Shown piece after piece: positions 43,953-55,984 of a DNA stretch of 64,000 nucleotides. The first letter of the stretch is position 1. Every line of letters starts with the position of its first letter. The notes under the pieces were generated by a model. The model searched no databases. It saw only the letters and a program-made list of their open reading frames with translations, and was not told where the DNA came from. Where the stretch lies: NCBI GenBank assembly GCA_032718475.1, contig JAUCBJ010007324.1, positions 41,957 to 105,956 of the forward strand, in the 5' to 3' direction. The translations under genes were made by a program, and so were the position numbers. The stretch is from Nemertoderma westbladi. Lineage: Eukaryota; Xenacoelomorpha; Nemertodermatida; Nemertodermatidae.

Positions 43953-45976
43953 TTCAACAAACATATTGTAAAACTTAACAAGTACTCATACTAATCTTAT
44001 GAATTAACTCAATACTCATTGAAGGAAAAGTAATTAAATAATATTGTTCTCTATAATTCTTAAAATATTTTACATTCAGAAGAAAACAATTCATTGTTTT
44101 CCATTTATACGGGGGGCGGGGGGGGGGGGGGGGGGGTGGGGGTCGAGGGCGAATCAACAATGTCAATTTTCAATTTAGGGAAAGGAACAGTTTCCTGTGA
44201 CCGGTTATTTTAACCAACACAACAATAATCGAAAGAGAAGTTACAGTGGGGGGATAAATAAAAGTGTTGTATAATGAGAGTATTTAACATTGGAAGTAAG
44301 TGTGGCATCCTCTCTGCCTTATATTAACAGCCAAGAGAGCGAGAGTGGAGCCTTTGTTTGGATTGCCTTTGGTGTTTTGTGTTTCACGTCCAACAATAAC
44401 TTTATTACTTTACAATATGAGCAGTGTTGTACCCACCCACTTGCATAAAAATAAATGTATCATAAATTTTCTGTCAAGTTCAACTCTACTCTCATTGTTT
44501 TGGGCAAATTAGTTAATATTGCATATTGAAATATGAATAAAACATCAATATAACAATATTAGTAAGGTTTCTTACATTTTAGTTCATATTTTTATAAACA
44601 TTAATAGGTCGTATTACAAGATAATCATTGACTAACTTTTTGACGAACAGACGTTTTGGGAAATTTTTCTTATACGACCTTTCGTCAAATTAAAATTATT
44701 TAGAAATACGATATAAGGCCGTTTGCTTTTTACTGTACAGTGTTTAATACTGAAGATATGAATACGACCTTTTGTCAAAACATAGTTCCACCTTTTATGA
44801 ACTCAAATACCCAATAAAGTCAAAATCGCAAAAATTGCCAATACGACTGTTCGTCATGGTGCCATCGATTTAACCAATAATTAACCAATACAACAATATT
44901 ATCAAAATACTAATGTGTATAAATTTAGAGACGCTCCATCTTGTTTTTTCATTATCCATATTCAATATTCTAGAATTGAGTAAATAAAACATTAGAATTA
45001 TAGCGATTTACTCACATAAATTTACACCTTAGTATTTTGATAATATCTCCGGAAGTTCTCGGTGAAATTTACAACGGGTTTCATATTCGGAATCTGCAGA
45101 TGAAGGCGGATCTAATGATATCTAGATTTCATTCCAAAAACGAAAAATAAAGCCGACGGAGGTGGCTAAATATTGCGAAATAGACGATTTTTAACGGCTT
45201 GTCGTATCGAAATAGCTCATAAATTAAAAAATCCGGCCAGGCCACCAGTAAGAAAATGTGTCGATCTATCATCATACCAAATTTCGTAGCATTTTATTGA
45301 AATTTGAAAAAAAATTAGGGGGGGGGGGGGGGCTCCGACATAAAACCATAAAAATGGTTGTTGTATTAAGGGTTATGGTGTAATAATGTTAACAAAAAAA
45401 GTAAGTAACCATTTAACCCTATTAGTACCGGGCTATAAAATGCTGTACAAATACCGGGGGGGGTGGTCATATTGTCCCATCCCTCTAAAATCTACAAATG
45501 TGCAAGTGGTGGCAAAAAAAGTTGGCTTTTTTTGGCGCGCGAAAGCAAAACAAGGCAAAAAATGTTACTTTTTTCCACCACTTACATCGTTTTATTTGTT
45601 GTAAATCTTCTCTCACTTTTATCTGGACCTATTTCAGCATAAATATCGTCCATCGAAGCTTCTTCCATAGTTAAATACGGCCATTACTATAACACCTTGG
45701 GTACCCGTAGTTTGACCTATTTTTTTCATATAAATAGGCTTTTATCATGAGGTTTTTATTCTAGAACAAATATTTGACCTTCTGACAGTAGTATGGTATT
45801 TTTTTTCCTAAAAATGTTCTAGAAAAAAAAATGTGTTCTAGAACAAAAATATTTATCAAAATTGATGACCAACACTTGTTCTAGAACATTTATAAAAAAA
45901 TTAGCAAAAACTCGCTATTATTATAGAAATTATCTATTTAATCTATTTAAATGCAATATTATAATTTATGTCATGG
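43326..45976 (+). repeat. Right arm of the large inverted repeat
   Basis: Mirror of 36918-39377. It starts inside the transposase-like gene at acagacattaaactg and ends at atgtcatgg. It contains a G-rich run at about 44110-44143, a 70-codon frame at 44300-44512 whose peptide is identical to that at 38188-38400 in the left arm, and the arm-specific segment 45194-45415. Confidence 0.85.
45194..45415. repeat. Segment present only in the right arm
   Basis: After cgaaatagacgattttt the right arm has about 220 bp (with a run of about 17 G at 45317-45333) before the match to the left arm resumes at aaccctattag. The left arm joins the two flanks with only about 15 bp. It is either an insertion in the right arm or a deletion in the left. 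Confidence 0.7.
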
Positions 45977-45982
45977 ATATAT

Positions 45983-46685
45983 AGATCGTTTAAAAATAAT
46001 CATCCATGCATCCAGGTGAAAATAGAAATTGAGGTTAACTTGGTGTAATAATAGATTAAAAATTTAGTGGCATTTATAATGTCGCTAACTTAAGATGACG
46101 TACCCATGTACAATAACACTGCTCATATCAGTGCCCGTACTGCCGTACCGGTACCTGTTGTAGTTACTGTGTCCGTATCGGTTGGGAAGTACCATTATTG
46201 AATTTATTATTATTGCAGAGATGCACTTTATTGATTGTTATACAGTAGTACTGTAGTAGTAGCTAGTACAGTAGGCCTAAGTTGAACTCCATGTCTGTAT
46301 AAGAACGATACTAGGTACGTAAAATACATAGCACATAGGCCTATTTCATTTCCAGCAATAAATAATTTTGTTTGTTCTGATAATGGCGAAACCGCTGGAA
46401 GCGAAGATACCGGAACTTCGTACTTCCACATCTTCTTCTATCGGTGCCGGTACGGGTGCCGGTACAATTGACTCACTGAATACTCTACTCGGTAGGCTTA
46501 CTGCCGCACTGGAGTAATCCATAATCATCGGGTAATCAGTGTTATTGTACATGGGTTATGGGTAAAACGTCATCTTAAGTTAGCGACATTATAAATGCCA
46601 CTAAATTTTAAATGTATTATTACACCAAGTTAATCTCAATTTCTATTTTCACCTGGATGCATGGATGATTATTTTTAAACGATCT
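45983..46685. mobile_element. Terminal-inverted-repeat element, about 0.7 kb, arms of about 140 bp
   Basis: The left arm (45983-46122) and right arm (46536-46685) are reverse complements with few mismatches, starting agatcgtttaaaaataatc and including catccatgcatccaggtg, gtcgctaacttaagatgacg and gtacaataacact. The middle of about 410 bp is rich in ggtacc-like words. It encodes no recognisable protein; the minus-strand frames (46228-46552) lack motifs. It is MITE-like. It starts 7 bp after the right end of the large palindrome. Confidence 0.8.
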
Positions 46686-48029
46686 AACTGTTTTCGTCTG
46701 TTTTCCCTTTATTCCAACTGTTTTCGCCTGTTTTTGATTGTTGTCACAATCTAGTACTATCCAACAAAACCTAAAAGCATTTAACTTTATATTGAATAGC
46801 TAGAACGTTCAAGTGAAAGTTTTTTGTCGAAAGATATACTTTTTTTCCAAAATGATTGCTTGGTAGATAAAACAAACATTACGCTATTACGTTACGGTTT
46901 ACTGCAAAAATATACAGTAATATTACGTTACGGTATTGAAAAAGCTATTACGTTACGGAAAAATATTGAGCTACGGTATTCCTGAAAAGATACCGCAACG
47001 TAACGTAATAACATCCTTGCCTGGAGTATTTAATCATATTCTTTAAAATCATTAGCTAAATAATTTATTTGAGGTGTTGACCTTATAAATTAATATTTCA
47101 GTATCAATACTATCGGCATAAGGTAAGTTTTAATAATTTTTACATATTTGGTTGCCTCCACACCTAAAAATATATTACTTTTAAAACACAAATTTCCTGT
47201 TAATACCTCTGCCTTTCATTAATCCTCTGTGCTCCTTTGGTTTGGTGTGCGTGGTGCAGATTAAGAGATTTATTCTTATTGGCATTTTGATTAAATTTCT
47301 TATTTATTTATTTAAATTTCTTAAGTACCGATTTTGGGATAGAATTGCTCAATTTGAATCTGTATCTGATAACTTAGCCTCGTGCTGCGCGAAGGCCCCA
47401 CGAACGTGTAATAATCCGTATTTAAAATGTTTAGAGCTAATCTGTTTAATGTTTGTGTTTGTATAGTTGTTGTTGGTTGGTTAAGGAGCCTTTATTGTTT
47501 CTCGGCGTGTTAATTTGCATAAAATATTTTCCTGGAATAATGCGACAGTATTTGCAAATTAAATAAAGTCTCATAAATCTAAAATGAAGTAGCTAACTTA
47601 TAGTGTTGGTGTTGGTAGTTTCAGCTTAGTATTGGCAAAGATGCACAGGACATGGTCTGGCCAATTTGCTACAGTCAATGTTAGAACACGTTACCACGTT
47701 AGACCATGTTACAGTCAATGTAACTGCAGATGACACCAACAAGTGGTGGACCTACTAGAAGCTCACCCTGTGGACTCGCAATCATGGTGCTGTAACTGTC
47801 CCGACAGCCAACTCATTAACAAAACACCATACTGTTAAATATGGTTGTCGTCGTAATTAATTCATTGGTCTGGCCATCAGTGGAGGATGGAGAAATCGGA
47901 AAGCAAGTGGCCCACTGGCGTCGTCCAATTCCTGGTTGTCTGCCTATCATTTCTTCTACTCGAGGATGAGAAGTCTGCTGCTTGACCTTACCCATTCTGG
48001 CACAAACCTTCTACAGAGAAGGCCAGATG
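46686..48029. other. Spacer with a TTACGTTACGG motif cluster
   Basis: ctgttttcgtctgtttt and ctgttttcgcctgttttt occur at 46688-46735. Between 46875 and 47010 the word attacgttacgg occurs three times directly (46885, 46922 and 46947 areas), once as a variant (gctacggtatt) and once inverted (ccgcaacgtaacgtaat). No gene seen. From about 47990 sequence similar to the 76-bp repeat begins. Confidence 0.45.
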
Positions 48030-50352
48030 GTGAATGTCAGACTGGAGAGACCCAGACTACATCTCCCCAGTTGGCCAGCATCCCAACGCGGCCCTTACAA
48101 CTCCGGTGAATGTCCGACAGGAGAGACCCAGACTACATCTCCCCAGTTGGCCAGCATCCCAACGCGGCCCTTACAACTCCGGTGAATATAAGACAGGAGA
48201 GACCCAGACTACATCCCTCTAGTTGGCCAGCATCCCACCTCGGCCCTTACAACCCCGGTGAATGTCAGACAGGAGAGACCCAGACTACATCCCTCTAGTT
48301 GGCCAGCATCCCACCTCGGCCCTCACAACCCCGGTCAATGTCAGACAGGAGAGACACAGACCACATCTCTCTAGTTGGCCAGCATCCCACCGCGGCCCTC
48401 ACAACCCCGGTGAATGTCAGACAGGAGAGACCCAGACTACATCCCTCTAGTTGGCCAGCATCCCACCTCGGCCCTCACAACCCCGGTCAATGTCAGACAG
48501 GAGACACCCAGACTACATCTCTCTAGTTGGCCAGCATCCCACCGCGGTCCTCACAACCCCGGTAAATGTCGGACAGGAGAGACCCAGACTACATCTCCCC
48601 AGTTTGCCAGCATCCCACCGCGGCACTCACAACCCCTATACATAACCCCAGTTTGCCAGCATCCCACCTCGGCCCTCACAACCCCGGTGAATGTTAGACA
48701 GGAGAGACACAGACCACATCTCTTTAGTTGGCCAGCATCCCACCGCGGCCCTTACAACTCCGGTGAATGTCAGACAGGAGAGACCCAGACTACATCTCCC
48801 CAGTTGGCCAGCATCCCAACGCGGCCCTTACAACTCCGGTGAATGTCAGACAGGAGAGACCCAGACTACATCTCCCCAGTTGGCCAGCATCCCAACGCGG
48901 CCCTTACAACTCCGGTGAATATCAGACAGGAGAGACCCAGACTACATCCCTCTAGTTGGCCAGCATCCCACCTCGGCCCTTACAACCCCGGTCAATGTCA
49001 GACAGGAGAGACACAGACCACATATCTCTAGTTGGCCAGCATCCCACCGCGGCCCTCACAACCCCGGTGAATGTCAGACAGGAGAGACCCAGACTACATC
49101 CCTCTAGTTGGCCAGCATCCCACCTCGGCCCTCACAACCCCGGTCAATGTCAGACAGGAGACACCCAGACTACATCTCTCTAGTTGGCCAGCATCCCACC
49201 GCGGTCCTCACAACCCCGGTAAATGTCGGACAGGAGAGACCCAGACTACATCTCCCCAGTTTGCCAGCATCCCACCGCGGCACTCACAACCCCTATACAT
49301 AACCCCAGTTTGCCAGCATCCCACCTCGGCCCTCACAACCCCGGTGAATGTTAGACAGGAGAGACACAGACCACATCTCTTTAGTTGGCCAGCATCCCAC
49401 CGCGGCCCTCACAACCCCGGTAAATGTCGGACAGGAGAGACCCAGACTACATCTCCCCAGTTTGCCAGCATCCTACCGCGGCACTCACAACCCCTATACA
49501 TAACCCCAGTTGGCCAGCATCCCACCTCGGCCCTCACAACCCCGGTGAATGTTAGACAGGAGAGACACAGACCACATCTCTCAAGTTGGCCAGCATCCCA
49601 CCGCGGCCCTCACAACCCCGGTGAATGTCAGACAGGAGAGACCCAGACTACATCTCCCCAGTTGGCCAGCATCCCAACGCGGCCCTTACAACTCCGGTGA
49701 ATGTCAGACCGGAGAGACCCAGACTACATCTCCCCAGTAGGCCGGCATCCCACATCAGCCCTCACAACCCCGGTGAATGTCAGACAGGAGAGACCCAGAC
49801 TACATCTCTCCAGTTGGCCAGCATCCCACCTCGGCCCTCACAACCCCGGTCAATGTCAGACAGGAGAGACCCAGACTACATCTCCCCAGTAGGCCGGCAT
49901 CCCACCTCGGCCCTCACAACCCCGGTCAATGTCAGACAGGAGAGACCCAGACTACATCTCCCCAGTTGGCCAGCATCCCACCTCGGCCCTCACAACCCCG
50001 GTGAATGTCAGACAGGAGAGACCTTGACTAAATCTTTCCAGTTGGCCAGCATCTCAACGCGGCCCGTACAACCCCGGTGAATGTCAGACAGGAGAGACCC
50101 AGACTACATCTCCCCAGTAGGCCGGCATCCCACCTCGGTCCTCACAACCCCGGTGAATGTCAGACAGGAGAGACCCAGACTACATCTCCCCAGTTGGCCA
50201 GCATCTCAACGCGGCCCGTACAACCCCGGTGAATGTCAGACAGGAGAGACCCAGACTACATCTCCCCAGTAGGCCGGCATCCTACCTCGGCCCTCACAAC
50301 CCCGGTGAATGTCAGACAGCAGAGACCCAGACTACATCTCCCCAGTTGGCCA
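48030..50352. repeat. 76-bp tandem array, about 30 copies
   Basis: The unit contains gaatgtcagacaggagagac, ccagactacatctcc, ccagttggccagcatccc and ccctcacaaccccggt. A truncated unit with cctatacataaccccagt recurs near 48637, 49293 and 49495. The blocks around 48414-48650 and 49071-49310 are copies 657 bp apart, so large internal duplications built part of the array. Its many frames overlap and shift by 76 bp; none is a gene. A diverged outlying unit lies at about 50734-50815. Confidence 0.95.
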
Positions 50353-50733
50353 TAGTATGCAGCAAAATTAGCCCGTGAGAATGCTACGCCCGCATCAAAT
50401 CTTCGCCTTCAAAATGACCAACTATCATCCGGCTGAAACTTTGCCCGTGGGCAATCATCGCCCATGAGCAAACATCGCCCACTAAACAATGATTTTTTGG
50501 TTAGAAAAAGCCGACTCTGTAACCTGCTACTTTCCTTGAATTGGTAACAACATCGTCTATTGTTTTGGTTAGAAAAAGCCGACTCTGTAACCTGTTCCTT
50601 TCCCTCAATTGGTAACTGAAATGGTAACTAACACAAATATTATGGGCGAAGGTTGCTGGTGGGCAAAGATTCCCTTGCGGGCGAAGTTTTCACCGGGCGA
50701 AGTTTGGATGCGGGCGAAGGTTGCACCATTCCT
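50353..50733. repeat. Degenerate GGGCGAAG-type repeat spacer with two interspersed repeat copies
   Basis: Left part: words such as cgcccgcatcaaatcttcgc and cgcccatgagcaaacatcgc. Right part: their inverse, gggcgaagtttggatgcggg. The two parts thus form a loose inverted repeat around a direct duplication (50495-50548 and 50560-50615) containing ggttagaaaaagccgactct and gtaacctg, which is the interspersed family also present at 25757-25815. Confidence 0.6.
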
Positions 50734-50825
50734 TGGCCAGCATCCCAACTCGGCACTAACAAACCTAAGTCAACGACAGACCGGAGAAACCCAGGCTACA
50801 TCACCCTAGTGGCCTATCAAGTACA

Positions 50826-52652
50826 ACTAACAGCACTGCGACAAGTAGAACTAACAACACTGCGGCATGTGTGAATAACAGCACTACGGCATGTAGAACT
50901 AACACTACTGCAGCATGTGTGAATAACAGCACTACGGCATGTAGAACTAACAACACTGCAGCATGTGTGAATAACAGCACTACGGCATGTCGAACTAACA
51001 ACACTGCAGCATGTGTGAATAACAGCACTACGGCATGTAGAACTAACAACACTGCAGCATGTGTGAATAACAGCACTACGGCATGTCGAACTAACAACAC
51101 TGCAGCATGTGTGAATATCAGCACTACGGCATGTAGATGTAGAACTAACAACACCTCAGTATGTGTGAATAACAGCACTACGGCATGTAGAAATAACAAC
51201 ACTGCAGTAAGTGTGAATAACAGCACTACGGCATGTAGAACTAACACTACTGCAGCATGAGTGAATAACAGCACTACGGCATGTAGAACTAAAAACACTG
51301 CAGCATGTGTGAATAACAGCACTACGGCATGTAGAACTAACAACACTGCAGCGTGTGTGAATAACAGCACTACGGCATGTAGAAGTAACAACACTGCAGC
51401 ATGTGTGAATAACAGCACTACGGCATGTAGAACTAACAACCCTGCAGCATGTGGGAATAACAGCACTGCGGCATGTAGAACTAACAACACCGCAGCATGT
51501 GTGAATAACAGCACTACGGCATGTAGAACTAACAACACCTCAGTATGAGTGAATAACAGCACTACGGCTTGTAGAACTAACAACACTGCAGCATCTGTGT
51601 AACAGAACAGCACTACGGCATGTATAACTTACAACACTGCAGCATGTATGAATAACAGCACTATGGCATGTAGAACGAACAACACTGCAGCATGTGTGAA
51701 TAACAGCATTACGGCATGTAGAACTAACAACACTGCAGCATGTGTGTATAACAGCACTACGGCATGTAGAACTAACAACACTGCAGCATGTGTGAATAAC
51801 AGCACTACGGCATGTAATAACTAACAACACTGCAGCATGTGTGAATAACAGCACTGCGGCAAGTAGAACTAACAACACTGCAGTATGTGTGAATAACAGC
51901 ACTGCCGCATGTAGAACTAACAACACTGCAGCATGTGTGAATAACAGAACTGCGGCAAGTAGAACTAACAACACTGCAGCATGTGTGAATAACAGCACTG
52001 CGGCATGTAGAACTAACAACCCTGCAGCATGTGTGAATAACAGCACTACGGCATGTTGAACTAACAACCCTGCAGCATGTGTGAATAACAGCACTGCGGC
52101 ATGTAGAACTAACAACACTGCAGCATGTGTAAATAACAGCACTACGGCATGTAGAACTAACAACACTACAGCATGTGTGAATAACAGCACTACGGCATGT
52201 AGAACTAACAACACTGCAGCATGTGTGAATAACAGCACTGCCGCATGTAGAACTAACAACACTGCAGCATGTGTGAATAACAGAACTGCGGCAAGTAGAA
52301 CTAACAACACTGCAGCATGTGTGAATAACAGCACTGCGGCATGTAGAACTAACAACCCTGCAGCATGTGTGAATAACAGCACTACGGCATGTTGAACTAA
52401 CAACACTGCAGCATGTGTGAATAACAGCACTACGGCATGTAGAACTAACAACACTACAGCATGTGTGAATAACAGCACTACGGCATGTAGAACTAACAAC
52501 ACTACAGCATGTGTGAATAACAGCACTACGGCATGTAGAACTAACAACCCTGAGCATGTGTGAATAACAGCACTACGGCATGTAGAACTAACAACCCTGA
52601 GCATGTGTGAATAACAGCACTACGGCATGTAGAACTAACAGCCCTACGGCAT
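50826..52652. repeat. 48-bp tandem array (2 x 24), about 38 copies
   Basis: The unit is a dimer of related 24-bp halves, gtgtgaataacagcactacg + gcat and gtagaactaacaacactgca + gcat. Variants (tgcggcat, ccctgcagcat, tactacagcat) occur in blocks, for example matching blocks near 51841-52060 and 52200-52400. Frames are open on both strands since 48 is divisible by three; they are not genes. The last units before 52650 are shortened (cctgagcatg). Confidence 0.95.
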
Positions 52653-55077
52653 TTTCTATTATCAGATAGTCGGGGAACTTTCGACGCAAGAAAAATTTTA
52701 TCCTCTCCAGGGGATAATCGACGCAATAATGGTCCGCTATATGAATCCAATAACAATGCGTCTACTCTAATTACTGTCCCTCATTATCATGTACAGCATT
52801 TGATTGGTTAATTGGTATAACTACGTACTATATAGTTGGCCAGTTATTACTATTTACTATTAATTATATATTTAATGTCTATTTAAATTATTTTGAATCT
52901 GTTAACTAGTATATATGAATAATAAAGTGGGTACAAATATTATTATGACTATTACTCCGTTGGCAAAGACATACCAGTTCATTTCATTTTATATGAAAGC
53001 CGACCAGCTGACCACAGGTGACTTATGGAGGATCGCTAGAAGTCGGCTAGTTTACACATAAGGTATTTAGGTTAGGCCAAGTTCCAACCACTCTTGGGTC
53101 ATGTATAAAGAGTAAGTCGCAAGTGGTCGGCTTACATATATCATCATAGACTACATAGAGTTTTGGTCTAACATTTACACTCATTTTTAACGGAATAATT
53201 TGTTTGCGGTAAAGGTAAATGATACGTACCGCCGTGTCTATTGGTTTGGTTACTTCCGAAACAGATCACTACAGAAATGGATTACAAAAATAGGTTTATC
53301 TTACCAAATTCAATGCAATTTCTTCATTCCATGCTGACTCATATTCGCCGATATTAAATAAATAAAATAATTCTCGTACATATATTAAAAAAAAATATGT
53401 AAAAAATGTAAAATAATTCATTACAAACTAACTGCCTCCACTCTGCGTCCAAACCCACCAGAAAGATATTGTTTTACTATCGAAATATCTATGAATATCT
53501 CGGGAACATAAATATCACAACAGAAAAACTTAACATTGCTTCCATATTCCATTATAAATACTATTAAACCTGCACCCTAAAATACGGCTCACATTATAAT
53601 ATATAACAAAAGTATAACTTACAATGGGTTGATTTACAATTATTAAGTTCTGGAACTGAAGGTTATTGGATGGAACGAGAAGGAACGTTGGTAACTGGGG
53701 AGGTTCGTCTATATTCACTTAGAATTTGATCTTCTGTATCGTTGATCAACCTAAAATAATAATATTACAAGCCGATAGTAATTATGGTTTAGTAATAATG
53801 ACAGTAGGTATCTATGTATGTAAAGATTGATGTTCTGTGTTGGTATCTACGTACATACTGATGGTAAATCTCCGTATGTACTTTATGTACATAGAGACAG
53901 CTGGTAGGTCTAAATATGTACGAACAGACAGATAATAGGTCTAGTTATTTATACTGTATAACCTGATTAAGTGTACGGTCACACTGTGACTGGAATGTTG
54001 TTGTATGTTTATGAAGCAACATTAATAATGTTGGTGAAAGATTTAATATAAGATGTTCAGGAGAAAATATATTACTAAAAATGTATCTATTTCTACAAAA
54101 ATATTTCTGCACCTTTGCTACTTTATATGTATAACATAAGGCAACGCAATTAGATTACAAACTTACATTTATTTGTAGATAAATTTTGTCTTTCGTCAGG
54201 ATCTTTGGAGCTGAATAAATTGTAGCGATTCTGCGACACTGTGATTAAGTACTCGTAAGGTATACTGACTGACACACAGCCGTTTCACAGCCTTTATATG
54301 GTTGGTAACAACTGAACTTCACTTCTACAAATATGGGTGTTAACATTTAGTTCACTAATTAATGGGCTGTGTGTTCCAAGGGAGATATTATCTATCGCAA
54401 ATATCTCTGTAATGTAATGTTTGTCATCTTTATACAAGAAAGGGGTGTGTGTACGTAGAAATCGATTATAATTAATTGAAATCCGTGACTATGTTCCACG
54501 AATATGACTCAGGTCATGGGAACCAATAATCTTAACGGAAGTTTCCCATACTGTAAGATAACCAAGGATATAACACCCAGGATATATATTCATCGCCTGT
54601 CACCAACATTCATGGTATTTGACAATAAATCTCAGCATAAGTCATGTGATGATGTTTAGTGCTGTTCTTAATAGTCTTTTATGTGGATTTCAATTTGATA
54701 GAGAATCAATGGGTGTGGTGAGTTACTGTAACTTTGGCGCTCGTCTAGGAAATACTACTACTGCTATCAGAGTGCTGCATTGCAGCTGCATTATATATAT
54801 TACGTATATTAAGTATAATTAAGTATAATACTACTTTGATCACCTGACAAAGATCGCAACCCCCCCCCCCCCCCCCCCCTAACTTAATATGTTTCCTAGT
54901 GATTCTGACAGTACAGGTACCCCTAAGTCATCAGCAAATTCTAGATCAGTAAGGTAATTTAATGGATTTATTTATTTGTGGCAGTACAGTAGGTGGAGTT
55001 ACCATCACCCATAATCATTATGATGATCTAAGGACATGCGTATAACATAGTCAGTCAATCACAATTACGAATAAAAA
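52653..55077. other. AT-rich spacer, no gene seen
   Basis: Short frames only. Words like gtatgtac and tgtacatag recur loosely at 53815-53930. A run of about 20 C lies at 54859-54879. Confidence 0.4.
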
Positions 55078-55214
55078 GAGTGCAAGTGTGTCACCGTGAA
55101 GGACTCCCCATAAGACTTCGAATGGATCTGTGTCGCCAACATCAGCAGGAGACACTAATGTGGTGGAACCATCGTACAGTGATCGGATAACTGTAATAAT
55201 TTCTTCTGGCGTCC
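55078..55214 (-). pseudogene. LINE reverse transcriptase fragment, 3' half of a split copy
   Basis: Close DNA match to part of the fragment at 2412-2790 (shared words gtgcaagtgtgtc, ccccataa and gaaccatcgta). It covers the region after RT motif A through motif B. It stops at ttcttctggcgtcc (55214); the sequence that should follow is found at 58947. It is broken and non-functional. Confidence 0.75.
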
Positions 55215-55224
55215 AGAGAACCCA

Positions 55225-55830
55225 AACCTCTAGCTGTAGATAAACTGCACAAACAAATAATAGAACAGCTATTCAAATCAATAACACAGACTAAAACAGT
55301 ACTGTTACTACGAAGCCCAAAACCACGAACACCTGAGATAAATAGCCTAAATTTAATCTTAAACAATAAAATAATTGACCAATCAACAGAAATTAAATAT
55401 CTGGGGGTTATTATAGATAATAAAAATCGATACAGTTTGGGGTAGAGCGGGTTGACCACAGATGACTAATGAAATGAATAACAAAAGTTATTACAAGTGA
55501 GACCCAGACTAACATCAAACAAAAGTTGCTACAATTGTATGTTGTATCAAGAATATGATTACCACGCCGGTGACGATAGCGCGAGAATTCCTCCATAATA
55601 AAATATCATGAAAGGAACAGCTACATACAACCCAGCAATAAATGTCTATGACAATATCATTACTAAGACAGATAAAAGGACAACTACCTCTATTAACGAA
55701 ACTAATGCTGTATAAAACACTCGTAATGCCCTACCACAATTAAATACAAAATTATGCTCTCCGTATCATATAAAAAAAATACAAGAAAGCACTGGAACTG
55801 AACTAAGAACTGTTACAAGACTTCCACACT
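55225..55830 (+). pseudogene. LINE reverse transcriptase C-terminal relic (jockey-like)
   Basis: On the plus strand the decayed frame reads KLHKQIIEQLFKSITQTKTV and, further on, INSLNLILNNKIIDQSTEIK followed by YLGVIIDNKNRYS, the pattern following the catalytic motif in jockey-type RTs (I.LN...I.....KYLGV.ID). Later words IQESTGTELRTVTRLPHL at about 55790 fit the end of that protein. Stops and shifts break it repeatedly. It lies inside the insert that splits the neighbouring LINE copy. Confidence 0.6.
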
Positions 55831-55984
55831 TAAACGCCCTATGAGTGTTCCACTCAACAGAATATCTTTATTCCAAAATTGTAACATTACTCAACGCCGT
55901 TAGTATTAACAGCGAATTGTTATTTAGCACTTTCCAACTTTCTAGGACATTACAGCATTGTATTGGCCTGTACATTTAGTATTT

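Larger units (their letters stand above)
36918..45976. mobile_element. Large inverted-repeat element with transposase-like gene
   Basis: Two arms of about 2.5 kb (36918-39377 and 43326-45976) are near-identical reverse complements separated by about 3.95 kb. The right arm contains the 3' third of the transposase-like gene at 40455-43952; the left arm contains a broken copy of the same segment. Outer ends are ccatgacat at the left and atgtcatgg at the right. The arms share poly-C/poly-G runs and a 70-codon frame, and the right arm has an extra segment of about 220 bp (45194-45415). It may be a DNA transposon that suffered an inverted partial duplication, or a foldback transposon. No target-site duplication was found, partly because another inverted-repeat element begins 7 bp beyond the right end. 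Confidence 0.8.

Noticed and set aside
38188-44512. 70-codon frame with identical peptide in both palindrome arms (38188-38400 and 44300-44512) as a conserved small gene
   Set aside because: Identity is explained by the arm duplication itself; no motif and no independent evidence of coding.
46228-46552. Small minus-strand frames inside the 0.7-kb TIR element as a transposase
   Set aside because: Too short, no catalytic motif; one of them runs into the terminal repeat.
50801-52604. Leu/Val-rich and Asn/Thr-rich frames over the 48-bp array, looking like membrane proteins
   Set aside because: 48 is divisible by three and the unit is stop-free; hydrophobicity comes from translating the repeat on the minus strand.
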